From positions 21,218 through 85,217 of the forward strand of contig JAFSVD010000067.1 in assembly GCA_017450275.1 (NCBI GenBank): a stretch of 64,000 nucleotides of DNA, written 5' to 3'. The position numbers and the translations under genes are program-made. This document shows positions 61,575 to 64,000 of the stretch, piece by piece. Position 1 is the stretch's first letter. The number at the start of each line of letters is the position of its first letter. The stretch comes from Desulfovibrio sp. Lineage in GTDB: Bacteria > Desulfobacterota > Desulfovibrionia > Desulfovibrionales > Desulfovibrionaceae. Below the pieces are notes generated by a model, which had not been told where the DNA came from, did not search any database, and saw only the letters and a list, made by a program, of their open reading frames with translations.

Positions 61575-63245
61575 ATGGACAGATATTCGTTTCTTTTTCC
61601 GGTGCACAGGGAGCATAGGAAAAAAAGAGCGTTGATTGCCTGGGGCGACGGGCTTTTTCTTGCTTTTGTCGTGCTTTTTGCCTTCCTTGCCTATCAAGGC
61701 GCGTTGGCTCTTTCATCTGACGGGATATGCATTGACAGCGATCTTGCGACCTATGCGCAGGGCATGGCTGGTGCAGCCAAACCCGCGTTTTTCTTTGGAG
61801 ATCCGATTGTTGCTACCCCCACACAGGCAAACAGCATTCCCAATGCCGAACGCATGCTCGCAAGCCTTTTAACCCCAGGGGATGCGTATGCCATTGGTCT
61901 GTTGCGGGCGTGCGCTATTATCCTTGTGGTGTATTTTGTGAGCTGGTACGTTTTTGGACGATGGCTTTTTCATGAACGGCTGGCTGCCATTCTTTTAGTG
62001 GCATTGGTTAGCATTACAGTCTGGGTTGGGTTTGGAACGTTTTGGGGCATCACCCATTCAGATCCTGTTCCTCGTGTGTTCCACGCAGCACTGTGGCCCT
62101 GGATGCTTATGCTCGCCATTCTTGGCTTTCGCCATGTTGCTCTACGCCCTCTGGCACTGTTTTGTGCAGGGCTTGGCATGTGGCTGCATGGGGTGAGTGC
62201 CTTGAATACGGGTGCCATGATTTTTTGCGCCTTTTTCTTTCATCGACCAAAGACGTGTTCCTTAGGTCGGCATGGAAAAGTGCTTGGCTTTTCGCTTCTG
62301 GCTTTTTTTGTGCCGGTACTTCTCTTCTTATGGCCATCCCTCTCCCAAGGGCAGTCGTTTACGCCCGAGCAGCTCGAAATTCTAGCCCAAGCCTTTATGA
62401 TCCGATGGCATGAGGATTATGGCAATATTCCAGGAACCTTGCTTTCGCTTGTTCTTCCGTGGAATCCCATTGCTTATATTGGCTATGCAGGTCTTTTGGC
62501 AACGCTTTGGTGTCGCTTCTATCCCAACGATCGTCTTCGCGATCTATCCCGCATGATGCCGGCCTTTTTCTTCGCGATGTGTTGTGTGATCCTCTTTTCC
62601 CTGCTTGAAACACGCTATGCTGCGGATTTTGGGCGCATCCCTATGGGGCATGAACTGGTTCGCGGTGTGAAGTTTTTTGTGCCGCTTTTTTGGATCATGA
62701 TTTGTGCCTTTTTGGTGTATTTTCTCAAATTTCTGCCCAAAAAGGGATCGACAGCTCTGGTTGGCCTGTGTATTGTTTCGATCCTTGTTTTTTCGCAGGA
62801 CAAACAGCATATCGCGGCACAATACGCCATTGCAGCCCAAACAGGCATTCAGCTTCCCTTAGCCGAAGAAGGACAGCGCATGGCGTATGCTGCAGATCTT
62901 GCCCGTGAAGCCGTGATGGCCGTGCATGAGCGGATCACCCCTGGCGATAGAGCCTTTTGTCTGGAAGATTCCATGATGGCCTTGCGCTATGCAGGCTTTT
63001 GTCCTTTGGCCTACAGTTTCAAAGACGGCTATGCCTTTTTCTACAACAAAGACTATGCCAGCATGCACGAGTGGATGACCATAACAAAGGCCGTAGCAAA
63101 GGGGGAAGAGGGAATTCGGGATGCGATTGCCATGACCAAGGCGAGATGGTATTTGGCACGCCAATCATCGCATTTCGGCTTTGAGGATACGTTGACAAAA
63201 GTTTGGGAAAACGAAGCCTGGAAATTGTACAGGGTTTTGCCTTGA
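61575..63245 (+). CDS. GT-C-like integral membrane protein
   Basis: A 556-aa membrane protein with about ten hydrophobic helices. The first periplasmic loop has GICIDSDLATYAQG and a later loop GITHSDPVPRVFHAALWPW; such acidic motifs occur in GT-C transferases. A soluble ~130-residue C-terminal domain follows (LAREAVMAVHERITPGDRAFCLEDSMM). It sits 48 bases after gtrB, in the place of the third, type-determining gene of gtr modules. No family match is certain. Confidence 0.7.
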   Translation: MDRYSFLFPVHREHRKKRALIAWGDGLFLAFVVLFAFLAYQGALALSSDGICIDSDLATYAQGMAGAAKPAFFFGDPIVATPTQANSIPNAERMLASLLTPGDAYAIGLLRACAIILVVYFVSWYVFGRWLFHERLAAILLVALVSITVWVGFGTFWGITHSDPVPRVFHAALWPWMLMLAILGFRHVALRPLALFCAGLGMWLHGVSALNTGAMIFCAFFFHRPKTCSLGRHGKVLGFSLLAFFVPVLLFLWPSLSQGQSFTPEQLEILAQAFMIRWHEDYGNIPGTLLSLVLPWNPIAYIGYAGLLATLWCRFYPNDRLRDLSRMMPAFFFAMCCVILFSLLETRYAADFGRIPMGHELVRGVKFFVPLFWIMICAFLVYFLKFLPKKGSTALVGLCIVSILVFSQDKQHIAAQYAIAAQTGIQLPLAEEGQRMAYAADLAREAVMAVHERITPGDRAFCLEDSMMALRYAGFCPLAYSFKDGYAFFYNKDYASMHEWMTITKAVAKGEEGIRDAIAMTKARWYLARQSSHFGFEDTLTKVWENEAWKLYRVLP

Positions 63246-63275
63246 TGGTTTTTGTTTTTTTTGGGGGATTGTTCT

Positions 63276-64000
63276 ATGGAAGAACGTGTTCCGTTTAATA
63301 AGCCGCACATGACAGGGAAAGAGCTGTTTTATATTGCTCAGGCGCACTGCAACACCATTCTTGCTGGGGATGGCCCCTATACAAAAAAGTGTCATGCAAA
63401 GCTTGAAGAGATGTGTGGCTGTCAAAAGGCTTTGTTGACACATTCATGCACAGCTGCCCTTGAGATGCAGTCGCTCTTGCTCAATATTACCACAGGCGAC
63501 GAAGTAATTATGCCTTCCTATACCTTTGTTTCTACTGCCAATGCGGTTGTTTTGCGTGGGGGCAAACCTGTCTTTGTGGATATTCGGCCTGATACTTTAA
63601 ATATCGATGAAACCAAGATCGAAGAAGCCATTACCCCTAGGACAAAAGCTATAGCGCCGGTGCATTATGCTGGGGTTTCTTGTGAGATGGATACGATTAT
63701 GGATCTTGCGCACGAGCATGGGCTTGCGGTGATTGAAGATGCCGCGCAAGGCTTTATGGCCACCTATAAGGGGAGAGCTCTGGGGAGCATTGGGCATTTA
63801 GGTGCCTTGAGTTTTCATGAGACAAAGAACGTTATTTCGGGCGAGGGCGGAGCTTTGCTTGTCAACGACGCCAACTATATTCTATCGGCTGAAATTATTC
63901 GAGAGAAAGGCACAGATCGGAGTCGTTTTTTTCGGGGAGAAGTCGACAAATACACATGGCAGGATATCGGTTCCTCCTATCTGCCCGGAGAATTGATTGC
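63276..64000 (+). CDS. WecE/RffA-type dTDP-4-keto-6-deoxysugar aminotransferase, 3' partial
   Basis: The first 241 residues of a DegT/DnrJ/EryC1 aminotransferase, running off the window end. It starts MEERVPFNKPHMTGKELFYI. THSCTAALEMQSLLL binds the PLP phosphate, IEDAAQGF carries the cofactor Asp, and SFHETKNVISGEGGALLVN contains the Schiff-base Lys. The combination NKPHMTGKE and FHETKN is typical of WecE/RffA, which makes dTDP-Fuc4N from dTDP-4-keto-6-deoxyglucose using glutamate. GGGGGA precedes the ATG by about 7 bases. It points to an amino-deoxysugar pathway continuing to the right. Confidence 0.9.
   Translation, partial: MEERVPFNKPHMTGKELFYIAQAHCNTILAGDGPYTKKCHAKLEEMCGCQKALLTHSCTAALEMQSLLLNITTGDEVIMPSYTFVSTANAVVLRGGKPVFVDIRPDTLNIDETKIEEAITPRTKAIAPVHYAGVSCEMDTIMDLAHEHGLAVIEDAAQGFMATYKGRALGSIGHLGALSFHETKNVISGEGGALLVNDANYILSAEIIREKGTDRSRFFRGEVDKYTWQDIGSSYLPGELI

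Overview
The window looks like a chromosome segment of a sulfate-reducing deltaproteobacterium, most probably a member of the Desulfovibrionales. The best evidence is a complete dsrMKJOP operon (triheme DsrJ, Tat-signal DsrO, NrfD-like DsrP) directly downstream of an RsbRD-type gene. It lies next to a flagellar block flgI-flgJ-flgN-flgK-flgL-csrA-fliW-fliS in the order common in that group. I cannot name a genus from the sequence alone.

Layout. 1-7.6 kb is housekeeping: a 5'-truncated sigma54-dependent response regulator, a BPL_N-domain protein divergent from valS, a TauE/SafE exporter and a malic enzyme. 7.6-8.8 kb is an accessory scar holding an intact RelB-type antitoxin, a broken YoeB-type toxin and a short copied piece of the malic enzyme gene. 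8.8-13.2 kb carries argJ and the str operon (rpsL-rpsG-fusA), all on the minus strand.

13.3-28.2 kb is a two-armed divergent gene cluster. The leftward arm encodes an alpha-oxoamine synthase, a polysaccharide-deacetylase-like protein, a GT4 glycosyltransferase, an asparagine-synthase-type amidotransferase, HtpX protease, a small lipoprotein and a CelD/FemAB-type acyltransferase, with gaps or overlaps of only a few bases. The rightward arm encodes a 1044-aa polyketide-type acyltransferase/carrier protein, a TolC-like lipoprotein, an HlyD-like adaptor and a Wzx-type flippase. I read this as a candidate pathway for making and exporting an unusual acylated glycoconjugate. It is the most interesting part of the window.

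28.4-38.5 kb is a surface-glycan locus: a frameshifted UDP-glucuronate 4-epimerase, WbqC-like protein, GtrB-like GT2, beta-propeller protein, NeuD-like acyltransferase, stand-alone ACP, SDR, formyltransferase, stand-alone adenylation enzyme, GtrA and a GT-C-like membrane protein. The ACP/adenylation/SDR set suggests transfer of an activated acyl or amino-acyl group to a sugar.

38.5-42.5 kb holds an AT-rich AAA-ATPase/PD-(D/E)XK protein, rlmN and an HD-domain protein. 42.6-48.3 kb is the dsr operon. 48.5-57.2 kb is the flagellar hook-junction and regulator block, with enlarged FlgJ, FlgK and FlgL. 57.3-59.8 kb is a large EF-hand membrane protein with a repetitive Lys-rich tail. 59.9-64 kb is a second gtr-like module (gtrA broken by a nonsense codon, gtrB, a GT-C-like protein) leading into a WecE/RffA-type sugar aminotransferase cut by the window end.

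No rRNA, tRNA, CRISPR array or complete insertion sequence was recognised.
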